In this document: in pieces, positions 7,602-17,912 of the stretch
How positions within the stretch are numbered: position 1 is the first letter of the stretch
Layout of the letters: every line of letters starts with the position of its first letter
Origin: NIOZ-UU13 sp035528395
GTDB lineage: Bacteria; Planctomycetota; Phycisphaerae; Sedimentisphaerales; Anaerobacaceae
Reading direction: 5' to 3'
Assembly: GCA_035528395.1 (NCBI GenBank)
Contig: DATKYR010000264.1
Coordinates: 1 to 64,000 of the forward strand
DNA: 64,000 bases
Made by a program: the position numbers and the translations under genes
The notes under the pieces: generated by a model
Told to the model about the DNA's origin: nothing
The model's database searches: none
The model's input: only the letters and a program-made list of their open reading frames with translations

Positions 7602-10600
7602 ATGAGGTTTAGGATGAGGATCGGATCAGTACCTTTAGTTGTTGTTTTATTTCTGATGTTATGCTTCGGTCTTAGTGCAACTGTAGCCGAGCTGCGTGCC
7701 CAACCATCAGCGAATGCTGGCCTTGACCGGCCTGTTGAAGGCTACCTGTCGTCTCCTGCCGCCGGCCAATTAAACGTGGACGAGGAGGACGAAGTTGTAC
7801 AGGACGTCGAGTTCAGTGTCGAGCGTGGATTCTATGACGCGGCGTTCCAGTTGACGCTCTCCACACCAACGCCCGCAGCGGGGATACGTTACACCCTGGA
7901 TGGCTCGACACCGACGTCGACCAGGGATATTGTCTATAAGGGGCCTCTTATTGTCGATGGTACGACTGTCATCCGGGCCGTTGCTTATAAGTCGAACTAT
8001 CTGAATTCAAATGTTGGTACGAGGACCTATATCTTCGTCAATGACGTTATAAAACAATCACCTAACGGCCAGGCCCCGGGGCCCGGTTGGCCAACACGCA
8101 GTGTTAACGGCCAGACCATCGATTACGGCATGGACCGGGATATCGTTAATAATACCCGGTGGGCCGGCCTGGTCAAAGATGCCTTACTCGATATCCCGAC
8201 AATCTCGTTGGTTACGGATCTGGCAAACCTCTTCAGCCCATCCAAGGGCATCTACGTGAATGCTCGTAACGACGGCCGGGATTGGGAACGGCGCACGTCT
8301 GTCGAGTTAATCCATCCGGACGGTACACCGGGATTCGGAGTTGACGCGGGCCTGCGCATCCGCGGGGCATTCAGCCGAAGTGGTGATAACCCCAAGCATG
8401 CTTTTCGCCTGTTTTTTCGCACAGAATACGGGGCGGGAAAGCTCCGGTACCCGCTGTTCGGCGGCGAGGGAGTGGACGAGTTCGACAAAATCGATTTGCG
8501 TACCAGCCAGAACAACTCATGGTCGTACGAGGGCAGCTCCCAAAACACGCTCATTCGGGACGTCTTCTCCCGCGACGTGCAGCGTGACATGGGCCAGCCG
8601 TACACCCGCAGCCGATACTACCATCTTTATCTTAACGGACATTACTGGGGTCTCTACCAGACGCAAGAACGGGCCGATGCCGATTTCGCCGAGTCATACC
8701 TGGGCGGGGATAAAGAAGAGTACGATGTGGTCAAGAACGACTCATCGGGCTCACGCGCCCTGCATGCCACTGACGGAACAATAGATGCATATCGACGGCT
8801 GTACAACGCTGCGGTCGCCGGCTTCACCTCCGACGCGGCCTACCTTGCCGTGCAGGGTCTTCGCCCTGACGGGACGCCGGATCCAACCGGTGAAAGACTG
8901 CTTGAACCCGAGAACCTGATAGACTATATGATCTGCACATACTATACAGGTGACCCCGATGCGCCGGTGAGTTGCTGGGCCCACTTCTCGAACAATGTGT
9001 TCGCCATATACAATCGCGTCCGGCCCCAGGGATTCACGTGGTACCGGCACGATGCCGAGCACTCCCTGGGGGCCAATGGCGGGCTCAGCGAAGGACGGCT
9101 CTTGACCGATCCTACGGATAGATTGATCGGTCAGCAGTGGCGTCATTTTAATCCGGCCTGGCTCCATTTGCGCCTGACCGCCCATCCGGAATATCTAATG
9201 CAGTTCGCCGACCGGGTGAACAAGTATTTCTGGAACGGCGGACCGTTGACAGCGGCGCCGAATATCCAGCGGTGGATGGCCCGTGCAGACCAGATTGATC
9301 TGGCGATCATTGCCGAGTCGGCCCGATGGGGCGACGCCAAAAGACATCCCCCGCGCACCAAGGACGATTGGGAGGGTCAGAACAACTACATGATCAACAC
9401 TTTCTTCCCGGGGCGGACCCAGATCGTCATTGACCAGATGCGCTCAGTGAACATGTTCCCGGATTTGGCACTGGTGTCGTTTAACCAGCACGGCGGAGAG
9501 GTGATACCAGGATTCGAATTACTAATGTCACAGAGCAACGGCAAACCAGGAACGATTTATTACACGCTGGACGGATCCGATCCGCGCCTGTGGGGCGGTG
9601 AGCTCAATCCGGATGCAGCGATCTTTGAGGATGACACCACCGGCATGACATTAATCAGCCGGGGGTCGAACTGGCTGTACAAGGACGATGGTTCGAACCA
9701 GGGCACTGCCTGGCGCTACCTGAACTTCAACGACGACCGTTGGAAGGAGGGACAATCGCAATTAGGTTACGGGGACGGAGACGAGGCCACCATAGTTGGT
9801 TATGGACCCAGTTCTAACAACAAATATGCCACAACCTACTTCCGGCACGTTTTCCATGTCGAAGATGCCTCCAACTTTACCGAGCTGACACTCGATATCG
9901 TGCGGGACGACGGCGCGATCGTATACATAAACGGTGTGGAGGCCACCCCACGTATCAATATGCCCAGCGGTAATATCAACTATCTGACCCGGGCCGCGGG
10001 TACTGGTGTTCCGGTGGGCGGGGCCGACGAGTCCACGTTCTATATGTACGATATTAATCCGGAGATGCTGGTGGATGGTTCCAACATCATCGCCGTTGAA
10101 ATCCATCAGGTCAGTGGTACCAGCACGGACATAAGCTTCGACCTGGAGCTGGTCGGTAAGATTGCCGGCTCTGCCTCGGCGCCGATAATACTGGACCATA
10201 CCACTACGGTCAAGGCCCGTGTGCACAATGCCCGCCGGTGGGGCGCCCTGACCGAAGGCCGGTTCACAGTTGGATTAGAGGGATTGGTAATCAATGAATT
10301 CATGGCCTCCAATCACATGACACTCGAAGATCCCGATAAGCCCGGTGAATTTCCCGACTGGATCGAGATCTACAACGGTACGTCCGGCACGATCGATCTC
10401 GAAGGCATGTACCTAACCGACGATCTGCAAGACCTGACCAAGTGGCAGATTGGCGCGGGAGTAAGCATTGATCCCGGCCAATACCTCATATTCTATGCCG
10501 ACGACGATGGTACGCAGGGCGTCTTCTATACGAACTACAAACTCAACAGCAGCGGCGATTCCATTATACTGGTCGACAACGACGGTATAACGATCATCGA

Positions 10601-10727
10601 CTCTATCATTTTCGACGCCCAGTTTGAGGACGTGTCCTACGGCCGATTCCCAGACGGAAATGATTCGTGGGGCTTTCAACTGAGCCCTACGCCCGGTTCG
10701 CCCAACCAGGCCGGACAAGGCCAATGA
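7602..10727 (+). CDS. Large exported CotH-kinase-like protein with chitobiase-type and lamin-tail domains
   Basis: A 1041-residue protein with an N-terminal signal peptide (hydrophobic stretch about residues 7-28). Domains in order: a chitobiase/beta-hexosaminidase C-terminal-like module (about 70-145, 'IRYTLDGSTPTS'); a CotH domain (about 200-560, with 'GLRIRGAFSRSG', 'DKIDLRTSQNN' and 'YWGLYQTQERAD', the segment corresponding to the kinase-like core); a second chitobiase-like module ('IYYTLDGSDPR', about 660-680); a beta-sandwich segment; and a C-terminal lamin-tail domain (about 895-1030, 'LVINEFMASN', 'DWIEIYNGT'). CotH proteins of spore formers are protein kinases; in planctomycetes this architecture is common on exported proteins and its substrate is unknown. 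The ATG at 7614 is an alternative start. Confidence 0.88.
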   Translation: MRFRMRIGSVPLVVVLFLMLCFGLSATVAELRAQPSANAGLDRPVEGYLSSPAAGQLNVDEEDEVVQDVEFSVERGFYDAAFQLTLSTPTPAAGIRYTLDGSTPTSTRDIVYKGPLIVDGTTVIRAVAYKSNYLNSNVGTRTYIFVNDVIKQSPNGQAPGPGWPTRSVNGQTIDYGMDRDIVNNTRWAGLVKDALLDIPTISLVTDLANLFSPSKGIYVNARNDGRDWERRTSVELIHPDGTPGFGVDAGLRIRGAFSRSGDNPKHAFRLFFRTEYGAGKLRYPLFGGEGVDEFDKIDLRTSQNNSWSYEGSSQNTLIRDVFSRDVQRDMGQPYTRSRYYHLYLNGHYWGLYQTQERADADFAESYLGGDKEEYDVVKNDSSGSRALHATDGTIDAYRRLYNAAVAGFTSDAAYLAVQGLRPDGTPDPTGERLLEPENLIDYMICTYYTGDPDAPVSCWAHFSNNVFAIYNRVRPQGFTWYRHDAEHSLGANGGLSEGRLLTDPTDRLIGQQWRHFNPAWLHLRLTAHPEYLMQFADRVNKYFWNGGPLTAAPNIQRWMARADQIDLAIIAESARWGDAKRHPPRTKDDWEGQNNYMINTFFPGRTQIVIDQMRSVNMFPDLALVSFNQHGGEVIPGFELLMSQSNGKPGTIYYTLDGSDPRLWGGELNPDAAIFEDDTTGMTLISRGSNWLYKDDGSNQGTAWRYLNFNDDRWKEGQSQLGYGDGDEATIVGYGPSSNNKYATTYFRHVFHVEDASNFTELTLDIVRDDGAIVYINGVEATPRINMPSGNINYLTRAAGTGVPVGGADESTFYMYDINPEMLVDGSNIIAVEIHQVSGTSTDISFDLELVGKIAGSASAPIILDHTTTVKARVHNARRWGALTEGRFTVGLEGLVINEFMASNHMTLEDPDKPGEFPDWIEIYNGTSGTIDLEGMYLTDDLQDLTKWQIGAGVSIDPGQYLIFYADDDGTQGVFYTNYKLNSSGDSIILVDNDGITIIDSIIFDAQFEDVSYGRFPDGNDSWGFQLSPTPGSPNQAGQGQ

Positions 10728-10803
10728 ACAGATAATCCCGTCCCGTCTGCGACTGGCCGGGGCTTGTCTGGCTTTTCAAGAGTATCCGACTGATGTTTTT
10801 GAG

Positions 10804-11484
10804 TTACTCAACCTGCAGTATGGCCTTGATTTCGCTTAATGAAACTAAACCGGAAGAAGCCAGCTTTATTTTTCCTTCGGGGTCAATAAAGAAACTGCTC
10901 GGGATGGCATTTATGGTATTATACGGGCCCGGCAAAGTACCTGGGTCGATTAGGACTGTATAATTGAGCTTCGCCTGAGTGACAAAGCTTTTCACCAGGT
11001 CCGGTTCCTCATTTGATATGGCCAGCATTGCCAAATTGTCCTCGCTGACTGTTTTCCGTAGTTCGATTAAATCCGGGATTTCCTTCCGGCAGGGTGGACA
11101 CCAGGTCGCCCAAAAAACAAGCAGAACCTTCTTGCCCTTGTAATCGCTCAGCTTGTGTTCTTTGCCGTCTAAGTCAGTTAAAGCAAAGTCCGGCGCCTGC
11201 TTGCCATACCAGGGTGTAAAAGCTGGGCCCCAGGTCCTTGCGGCCTGGATGATGTCATTAAGACTGGCCTTCGGGGCGGTGGTATGTGTGATGTCTATTG
11301 TTGCAGATTCGCTGGTAGTCTGGGCAACAGGCTCCGATGGCGTGGGTTCGGAGTTAGGTTGTTCAGTCTGGGATTGTTCGGCGGGCTGTTTTTTGCATCC
11401 CGGCCAGATTACTATTGACGCGAACATAATCGTAGAAACACTAACGCGCAGCCAAAAAGCTTTTTCTTTCTTTTGTTCGAACAT
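10804..11484 (-). CDS. TlpA/ResA-like thioredoxin-fold lipoprotein
   Basis: A 226-residue protein. A signal peptide ends at a lipobox-like 'IWPGC' with the lipidated cysteine at position 30. A Ser/Thr/Pro/Glu-rich linker follows (31-80), then a redoxin domain (about 95-225). The active site is W128-C129-P130-P131-C132 within 'FWATWCPPCRKE', and 'NAIPSSFFIDPEG' holds the cis-proline loop. Such membrane-anchored thioredoxins reduce disulfides outside the cytoplasm, often for cytochrome c maturation. Several c-type cytochromes are encoded in this window, though not next to it. A good ribosome site (TTAGGAG) precedes the ATG. It runs in the same direction as the DUF4432 gene, 114 bp away. Confidence 0.9.
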   Translation of the reverse strand: MFEQKKEKAFWLRVSVSTIMFASIVIWPGCKKQPAEQSQTEQPNSEPTPSEPVAQTTSESATIDITHTTAPKASLNDIIQAARTWGPAFTPWYGKQAPDFALTDLDGKEHKLSDYKGKKVLLVFWATWCPPCRKEIPDLIELRKTVSEDNLAMLAISNEEPDLVKSFVTQAKLNYTVLIDPGTLPGPYNTINAIPSSFFIDPEGKIKLASSGLVSLSEIKAILQVE

Positions 11485-11597
11485 TTTATGTTTCTCCTAA
11501 AAGTATAGTGGTTCAATAGTAATAATGTACCTTTTTTCTACTGTAACATCAAAACCAAAGTTCAAAAATTTATGATTTTGAGCGGCAAATACGGGTT

Positions 11598-12839
11598 TTA
11601 CTTGAGTGGTAATGGTTCTTTGTCCACCTGAGTTTTACGGTCAGCCTGGATGTGAGCGATTTCATCGGCGGCGGCGTGGACCTGGTCTTTGCCAACGTGA
11701 AGCGCGAAATCTATTGTGAAAAGACGGCTTTGGTGCGGGGCAAGTTTGGGGACACGGCCGAACCTGCGCTCGATCGCTCTGTTGCGGGGAAAGCCGGTAC
11801 CCGGCTCGAGGCCTGTTACATACCCGTCCTCGTATGCCACAGGATTTTTCCAGAGTGTGAAGAAAGGTAACTGCTCGATGGAAAAGGCCATTGATACGGC
11901 TTTGTCGGCTGCAGCGTTACGAAGTATGACCTTCGTCCGGTCGTTCTTGTCAGCCCAGAGCCGCAGACAGAAAACCTGTTCTGGAAATCCCGGCATCGGG
12001 GCACGGTATAGGTTGTAAGAGGAGACATCTGAGGCCGGATATTCGTTAATCGGCGTTACCTGACGCGCCGGAGCGACGAACTTTGCGCCTTTTTCCATCA
12101 GGGGTGTGCCGTAATTTGCGTGGTAAAGAATGCCGAACTCCTGCTCGACGGCGCTGCGGTTGGTTATCTTGTCCGCGATTCGGAGAGTATTGGAACCCGG
12201 CACAGTTGATACTTCTGACGATAGTTCGAGCTTTGGCCCGTGCATGCAGGTCTCATCGACCCTGCCGAGTATTCGGATACGATATGGTGCCTGGCGTTCA
12301 ACAATCACTTCCACCTGCGATGCCGGGGTGTTTCCAATCTTGCCGTGCAGTGTTAAATCCATCGTTGCCTTTTGGCCTGTGTTGTCGATAAACTCGTCGG
12401 TGCCGGGCCCGCCGAAGAATTCCAGTCCGCACCGAACCATCCATTCGTTAAAGCCTTCCAGCCAGCCCAGACCCTGGCGTGTATGCTGGTTGATGTATTT
12501 CGGGTGAACTAAGCCCTTTACCGGCGAATCCCAGCCGAGACGCAAGTCTCCCATCTGCACCTGCTGGATGGACATCCCCCGCGTAGGAACTACCGTAAAG
12601 CGGAGCTTGCCGTTGTTGACGTCAATGACCTCGACACCCTCCTGTTTGCCTCCATGAAGAACATACTTGCGAACCGACCAGGAAACTGGACAATCCGGGG
12701 TAATATTACGACTTGTGATGTATAAGGTTTCTTTATAAATGTTTTGCTCGACGTCGGTGAGGACCTGACGAAAAGGTTCGACGGCCCGGATTGGTGAAAT
12801 CCCCAAAGTTAAAAATATAATAGAAGCCCATCTCAACAT
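11598..12839 (-). CDS. DUF4432 / aldose-1-epimerase-like exported protein
   Basis: A 413-residue protein with a short signal peptide ('IIFLTLGISPIRAVEP'). The body looks like the DUF4432 family of the galactose-mutarotase superfamily: 'RFTVVPTRGMSI', 'GWLEGFNEWMVRCGLEFFGGPG', 'LHGKIGNTPAS', and 'FGILYHANYGTP' with a histidine at the place expected for the sugar-binding site. 'PVAYEDGYVTGLEPGTGFPRN' (quoted within the limit as two parts) is also typical. A role in sugar epimerisation or binding is suggested by the superfamily but has not been shown for DUF4432. The start is supported by an AGGTGG ribosome site. No partner genes lie next to it apart from the thioredoxin lipoprotein. Confidence 0.82.
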   Translation of the reverse strand: MLRWASIIFLTLGISPIRAVEPFRQVLTDVEQNIYKETLYITSRNITPDCPVSWSVRKYVLHGGKQEGVEVIDVNNGKLRFTVVPTRGMSIQQVQMGDLRLGWDSPVKGLVHPKYINQHTRQGLGWLEGFNEWMVRCGLEFFGGPGTDEFIDNTGQKATMDLTLHGKIGNTPASQVEVIVERQAPYRIRILGRVDETCMHGPKLELSSEVSTVPGSNTLRIADKITNRSAVEQEFGILYHANYGTPLMEKGAKFVAPARQVTPINEYPASDVSSYNLYRAPMPGFPEQVFCLRLWADKNDRTKVILRNAAADKAVSMAFSIEQLPFFTLWKNPVAYEDGYVTGLEPGTGFPRNRAIERRFGRVPKLAPHQSRLFTIDFALHVGKDQVHAAADEIAHIQADRKTQVDKEPLPLK

Positions 12840-12939
12840 TTCTGCACCACCTTTCTAAGTGAGTTTATCTGACAGTTCCATTTTGTTTGCCAATAGCGAC
12901 TCAGGTGCCCCATTGCAAAGCTGCCTTTCAAGTGTAGCA

Positions 12940-13345
12940 CATCGCGTTATTTGTGCAAGGGAGCATTTGCATTTGAAATTGGGTTTGTTTGGGTTTGAAT
13001 TGGGTTTGTTTTGGCTTTGTTTTTTCATAGCTCTTAGCCGCATTTTCCTTTATAACCCTTTGTAAATACACACTTTGCATCAATTTCACCCTTTTGGCAA
13101 TTGGGTTTGATTGGGTTTGAATTGGGTTTGTTTTGACCAAGTGTCCAATTGGATTTATTTTCATAATCTCTTGTTGAATAATAGTTTAAGTTCATTTGCA
13201 ATCCGCCTACGGCGGACAAGATTGGGTTTGTTTTGCATAAAATGAGCTGATTTGTAGAGAGTCCTCGACAGATGTAGAGGGCCGAGGACAGAGGACAGAA
13301 GACAGATGACAGAGGACAGATGACAGACTACAGAATACAGGCGAT
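12940..13345. repeat. Degenerate tandem repeats ('NKPN/NPI' type and GACAGA type)
   Basis: From 12979 to 13236 the motif TTGGGTTTG recurs (12979-13017, 13100-13136, 13221-13236), spaced by short variable DNA. On the reverse strand it reads as NKPN, KPNSNP and KTNPIQ, a low-complexity pattern I associate with intergenic repeats in planctomycete metagenomes. From 13268 to 13340 a second array repeats GACAGA(G/T)GACAGA. A perfect TCCGCC-TAC-GGCGGA palindrome sits at 13202-13216. There is no gene in 12840-14248. Confidence 0.7.
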
Positions 13346-13802
13346 TGATTATAAGTTTTTGTTGCATAAGGAGTTACCTGGTAGTTTGAAATCCGAAATT
13401 CTAAGCTCTAAATCCTAAACAAATCTAAATTACACAAATGTAAATGTTCAAAACCTTGTCTGGCTTGACAGATAATGCTTTTTGACGTGCATCTGCTGAT
13501 ACGAAAACGTGCGGTTCTCCACTATATCTACCGCCTGCCGGCGGTTTATGTTAGCCTGCTGGCCCCTAAGGGGCAGGCGAACATGGGAGTATTATACCAT
13601 ATTTATCGTTAAAAATCAAATGAAATCAAAGAAATTGTCCATTAGAGGGCTCTGTTTAGGATTCAAGGAGGGATTCTGAATTTTTCTTGCTTTTTTATGA
13701 TATGGACGAACATAATTTCGTCAGTAGAAGAAGGATGGACAACATTGAGCAGACGGAAGACAGAATTAGTGGATTAGAGAATTATTTAATTGGAATGAAT
13801 GG

Positions 13803-14070
13803 GCCCCGACCACAGGTGTCGGGGCTAAACAGTATTGAGATTGCTTCGGCCTAAAAGGCAGGCCTCGCAATGACATTTTATTTTGGATTCCTGCTCCTTC
13901 GACCCATTCGACTGCGCTCAGGGCAGGCTCTGCTCAGGACAAGTTTCGCAGGAATGACAATTGGTGGGGCAGAGCCGCCACCCTACGGCTTTTGAGGTTC
14001 AAATCGCATATAAGCCAGATCCCTCCACTTCACCCCCGTGCTTTCTTACGAAAGCAAGAACGGGGGGCTT
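13803..14070. repeat. Cluster of palindromic intergenic repeats
   Basis: GCCCCGAC-7nt-GTCGGGGC forms a hairpin at 13803-13825. A REP-like stretch follows at about 13880-13965 (CAATGACA, 'TTCGACCCATTCGACTGCG', GGAATGACA). An imperfect hairpin with arms around GCTTTC-TTAC-GAAAGC lies at about 14033-14067. Related elements recur at 25.2, 32.7 and 34.4 kb. Confidence 0.6.
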
Positions 14071-14248
14071 CGGTCGGGATGACCCTTGACTGTGCAAGTG
14101 CCTTTTAGGTCTCTTTATTCAACTTAAGGTTTAACATCAGGAAAGATGCTGGTAAATTTCTCTTGTTTAGTATTTACTGTTCCCGGCAGCTACGCTACTA
14201 TATGAGAAAGTTTTATTTTGTCCATTTTGTGTATTTAGGAGTCAGAAG

Positions 14249-15820
14249 ATGAATCAAAAGAGAGTGCGTTTTAGCGAAATGATGGTTTTGATTGTTTTTG
14301 GAGTTTTGCTGTTAGTAAATGCAGGTGCGGCTTTGGCTGATATAAAGCTGCCTGCGGTAATAAGTGATAATATGGTTCTGCAGCGTAACAAAAAGGTCTC
14401 TATCTGGGGCTGGGCAGACCCGGGGGAGGAGGTTATGGTCAGCGTTAGCTGGCATCGTATGAGATGGGCGGTTACGGCAGGCGACAACGGCAAGTGGATG
14501 TTTAAGATGAATTCGCCGAAGATGGGCGGGCCTTACGAAATGACTATCAGCGGTAAGAATACTATAACGCTCAAAAATATTATGGTCGGTGAGGTCTGGG
14601 TCTGTTCAGGCCAGTCGAATATGCAAATGTCGGTGAAGTCTTCGGCTAATGCTGAGCAGGAGATTGCCGCAGCCGATTATCCTGACATTCGGTTGTTTAC
14701 GGTTGAACGAAAAGTAGCTGAGCAGCCCCAGTCCGATTGTGTTGGTAACTGGACATTGTGCAGCCCGCAGACGGTCCCTGATTTTTCGGCGGCGGCCTAT
14801 TATTTCGGCCGGGAGCTGCAAAAAGAACTTGATGTGCCGATTGGTTTAATTCATACATCCTGGGGCGGGACGCCGGCCGAGGCGTGGACAAGACGAGGAA
14901 TACTCAAAGAAGAGAGTGATTTTGCGCCGATTTTGGAGCGGTATGATGATGCGGTTGCGAAATACCCGCAAGCGATGGAGGAATACGAGCAGAAGGTTGA
15001 AGAATGGAAGAAGGCGGCCGAAAAGGACAAGGCTGAAGGTGAGAGAACGGCACGCAGACCGAATGCACCGTTTGGGCCCGGTCATTATCAGTCGCCGTCA
15101 GGTTTGTATAATGCTATGATTGCTCCTCTGATTCCGTATGGGATTGGTGGGGCTATATGGTACCAGGGAGAGTCAAATGCCGGCCGGGCCTATCAGTATC
15201 GCAAGCTCTTTCCTGCAATGATTCAAAACTGGCGCAAAGATTGGGGGCAGAGTAAATTTCCTTTCCTTTTCGTGCAGCTGGCTAATTTTATGGCTGTAAA
15301 ACCTGAGCCGGCTGACAGTGCCTGGGCGGAGCTGCGCGAGGCACAGTTGATGACATTGGCTTTGCCGAATACGGGGATGGCGGTGATTATAGACATCGGA
15401 GATGCTAACGATATACATCCAAAGAACAAGCAGGGTGTTGGTAAGCGATTGGCATTATGGGCTTTGGCCAGAAGCTACGGAAAAGAATTGGTGTATTCCG
15501 GGCCTATCTACAAATCGATGGAAATCGAGGGTGAGAAGATTATCCTGCACTTTGACCATGTTGGTGGAGGTCTTGTTGCCGGGTCAGACGGGCCATTGAA
15601 AGGATTCGGCATTGCCGGGGCGGACCGCAAGTTCGTTTGGGCCGATGCGAAGATAGATGGCGATAGCGTTGTGGTCAGCAGCGACGAAGTTTCCACGCCG
15701 GTTGCCGTGCGTTACGCCTGGGCGGACAATCCTGTATGCAATCTCTATAATGAGGAGGGGCTGCCGGCTTCTCCGTTCCGAACGGATGATTGGCCCGGTA
15801 TTACCGTTGATAAAAAATAA
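14249..15820 (+). CDS. Sialate O-acetylesterase-like exported esterase
   Basis: A 523-residue protein with a signal peptide (cleavage probably near 'ALADIKLP', residue ~31). An N-terminal beta-sandwich ('ISDNMVLQRNKKVSIWGWA') precedes an SGNH-type hydrolase domain. The nucleophile serine lies in 'CSGQSNMQMS' (about residue 122). 'WYQGESNAG' is the second family block (about 307). 'NDIHPKNKQGVG' carries the Asp-X-X-His-like pair (about 387-390). The family removes O-acetyl groups from sialic acid or other glycans; in planctomycetes the substrate is more often an acetylated plant or algal polysaccharide. The start follows a ribosome site (AGGAGT, about 14237). No partner is adjacent. Confidence 0.9.
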   Translation: MNQKRVRFSEMMVLIVFGVLLLVNAGAALADIKLPAVISDNMVLQRNKKVSIWGWADPGEEVMVSVSWHRMRWAVTAGDNGKWMFKMNSPKMGGPYEMTISGKNTITLKNIMVGEVWVCSGQSNMQMSVKSSANAEQEIAAADYPDIRLFTVERKVAEQPQSDCVGNWTLCSPQTVPDFSAAAYYFGRELQKELDVPIGLIHTSWGGTPAEAWTRRGILKEESDFAPILERYDDAVAKYPQAMEEYEQKVEEWKKAAEKDKAEGERTARRPNAPFGPGHYQSPSGLYNAMIAPLIPYGIGGAIWYQGESNAGRAYQYRKLFPAMIQNWRKDWGQSKFPFLFVQLANFMAVKPEPADSAWAELREAQLMTLALPNTGMAVIIDIGDANDIHPKNKQGVGKRLALWALARSYGKELVYSGPIYKSMEIEGEKIILHFDHVGGGLVAGSDGPLKGFGIAGADRKFVWADAKIDGDSVVVSSDEVSTPVAVRYAWADNPVCNLYNEEGLPASPFRTDDWPGITVDKK

Positions 15821-16039
15821 GACCTCACAAGTCATTTTTTCCTTGGCTAATATTTATTCATACTTTTCGGAACCGACAGGACACGTTCAAGATTTTTGAC
15901 CTGCGGCCGGCAAGCAAAATTCGTTTGACAAAACGGATTTTGAGATTAGCATAAGCTTTTTTGTAGCTGCGTCCCGCATTTGCTTTAGGCATATTTTTCG
16001 ATAAGCACTTTTTAGTTTTTTGCTTTTCAGAGTGCGATA

Positions 16040-17716
16040 ATGAATGAATTATTAGCGAACATTTTGGCACAGAGCGAACATTTCAATATTATACTGCTGA
16101 TAGGAATTGCCATTTTCGCCGGGACGGTAGGGGCCAGGATAATCCAAAAACTTCACATCCCGCAGATAATCGGCTATATGGCTATTGGTATAATTCTCGG
16201 GCCCTTGCTGAAAATTATTTCGCCTCAGACCGTAGAGTCCCTCGAACCGTTCAACCTGTTCGCTCTGGGGATTATCGGCTTTTTAATCGGCGGTGAGCTG
16301 AAACGTGACATCTTTGTTAAATATGGCAGGCAGGTTGCCGCCATTTTGCTGTTCGAAGGTGGTGTGGCCTTTCTGCTGGTGGGGCTGGTTAGTTTTCTTA
16401 CGCTTTGTTACTTCTATCACTGGCAAACTGCATTGGCGGTTGGGGTGGTGTTCGGCGCCATCTGTTCGGCCACAGACCCTGCTTCGACAGTAAACGTATT
16501 GTGGGAATATAAGGCGCGGGGGCCGCTTACGACAATGCTCACAGCAATTGTCGCGCTCGATGATGCGCTTGCCCTGATTCTGTACATCACCAGTATTAGT
16601 TTGGCGAGTTTTCTTACCGGCCATAAGGAAGCCGGTTTTTTGAGAATGATATTTCATTCGTTTTATGAAGTGATAGGCTCTTTAGGACTGGGGCTGGCGG
16701 CGGGGCTGATACTTCGATGGATTATAAGGCGGCTGGACGATGACGAGAAAACCCTGATTTTCACAATCAGCATTATTGTGCTTTCAATTGGTTTGGCGAT
16801 GACTCTGGAGCTCGATGTTATTCTGTCGTCTATGGCTTGCGGTGTAACCTTAATAAACCTTTCACCTCGTCGAAGTCTAAGAAGTTTTGAGCTTATTCGC
16901 AGGTTTTCCCCGCCGATTTACGTTCTTTTTTTCGTTATCATCGGGGCCAGACTGAACGTCCGGATGACCGGGCAAATCTGGCTGCTGGCTGCTGTTTACA
17001 TTATTTGCAGTATCGTTGGAAAAACAACAGGGTCATACTGGGGTGCCGCTTATTCCAAAGCTGTGCCGACCGTCAGAAAATATCTCGGCTTTTGCCTTTA
17101 TCAACAGGGCACTATTGCAATCGCTTTATTGATTATGGCGAGCCAGCGATTTGAAGGTGAAATCCGGGATATGATGCTTTCGGTGATAATAGCAGGGTTA
17201 TTTATTTTGCAGTTCATCGGTCCGGTATTTACCAAAGTCGGCATCAAGAAGGCCGGTGAAGTCGGGATGAATATTACCGAAGATGACCTTATCAGGAAAT
17301 ATAAGGTCAGGGACGTAATGGATACCGATGTGCCGGTCATGGAAGCAGGCCTGCCTTTGAGCGAGGTCATCAGGCTGGTAAGCAATACCGACAGTCTTTA
17401 CTACTGTCTTGTTGACAACGCAGGCAAACTGACAGGTGCAATTACGCTGGAAGGCATCCGTAATACGTTCTCCACCCAGGAATTGAATGACTGGCTTGTG
17501 GCTCTGGATGTTGCGGAGCCTGTAATTGCGAAGGTCACGCCGGAGACGGCGCTGTCGGAGGCATTAGAGACTATCAGGCATCTGGACGTCGAGTTTCTGC
17601 CCGTTGTAACCTCCGCTGATAGTGATAAACATGTTGGGATATTGAGACAAAGGTCTGTTCGTCGCCGGCTCAGTGCGGAAGTTCTGGCCAAACAGAAAGA
17701 AGCTGATAATCTATAG
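16040..17716 (+). CDS. CPA-type cation:proton antiporter with C-terminal CBS pair
   Basis: A 558-residue protein. Residues 15-410 form a polytopic membrane domain of about a dozen hydrophobic helices with family blocks 'LHIPQIIGYMAIGIILGP', 'FALGIIGFLIGGELKRD', 'ATDPASTVNVLWEYKARG' and 'AIVALDDALALILY'. The Thr-Asp-Pro and the paired Asp-Asp are positions expected for ion and proton handling. After the membrane domain, 'DVMDTDVPVMEAG' opens a pair of CBS domains (about 427-545), which usually bind adenine nucleotides and gate transport. It is the first of four related antiporter genes in this block and stands 197 bp before the EIIA-like gene. Transported ion (Na+ or K+) cannot be told from sequence. 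Confidence 0.86.
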   Translation: MNELLANILAQSEHFNIILLIGIAIFAGTVGARIIQKLHIPQIIGYMAIGIILGPLLKIISPQTVESLEPFNLFALGIIGFLIGGELKRDIFVKYGRQVAAILLFEGGVAFLLVGLVSFLTLCYFYHWQTALAVGVVFGAICSATDPASTVNVLWEYKARGPLTTMLTAIVALDDALALILYITSISLASFLTGHKEAGFLRMIFHSFYEVIGSLGLGLAAGLILRWIIRRLDDDEKTLIFTISIIVLSIGLAMTLELDVILSSMACGVTLINLSPRRSLRSFELIRRFSPPIYVLFFVIIGARLNVRMTGQIWLLAAVYIICSIVGKTTGSYWGAAYSKAVPTVRKYLGFCLYQQGTIAIALLIMASQRFEGEIRDMMLSVIIAGLFILQFIGPVFTKVGIKKAGEVGMNITEDDLIRKYKVRDVMDTDVPVMEAGLPLSEVIRLVSNTDSLYYCLVDNAGKLTGAITLEGIRNTFSTQELNDWLVALDVAEPVIAKVTPETALSEALETIRHLDVEFLPVVTSADSDKHVGILRQRSVRRRLSAEVLAKQKEADNL

Positions 17717-17912
17717 TGGTTCTTAAAAGCTGGTTTGCTCGCCGGTTTTTTATTGCCGGGAACGAACTTTTAATAACGATGTGCATTATAATTCTAATTT
17801 TAAGCAGTGATTAAAGAAACTTTTTATTGAGGAACGGTTTCTTGGGATAAATAACGGGACTTTTCGGATAAATTTGCTCAGGTAGAGACTAAAGTATAGG
17901 AAATTCCAGAAA

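Noticed and set aside
12928..13219. Lys/Pro/Asn-rich open frames on the minus strand
   Set aside because: They are translations of the TTGGGTTTG repeat array, with no start site or folded-domain pattern.
12955..13345. CRISPR array
   Set aside because: Repeat units are short, imperfect and irregularly spaced, with no constant spacers and no cas genes in the window.
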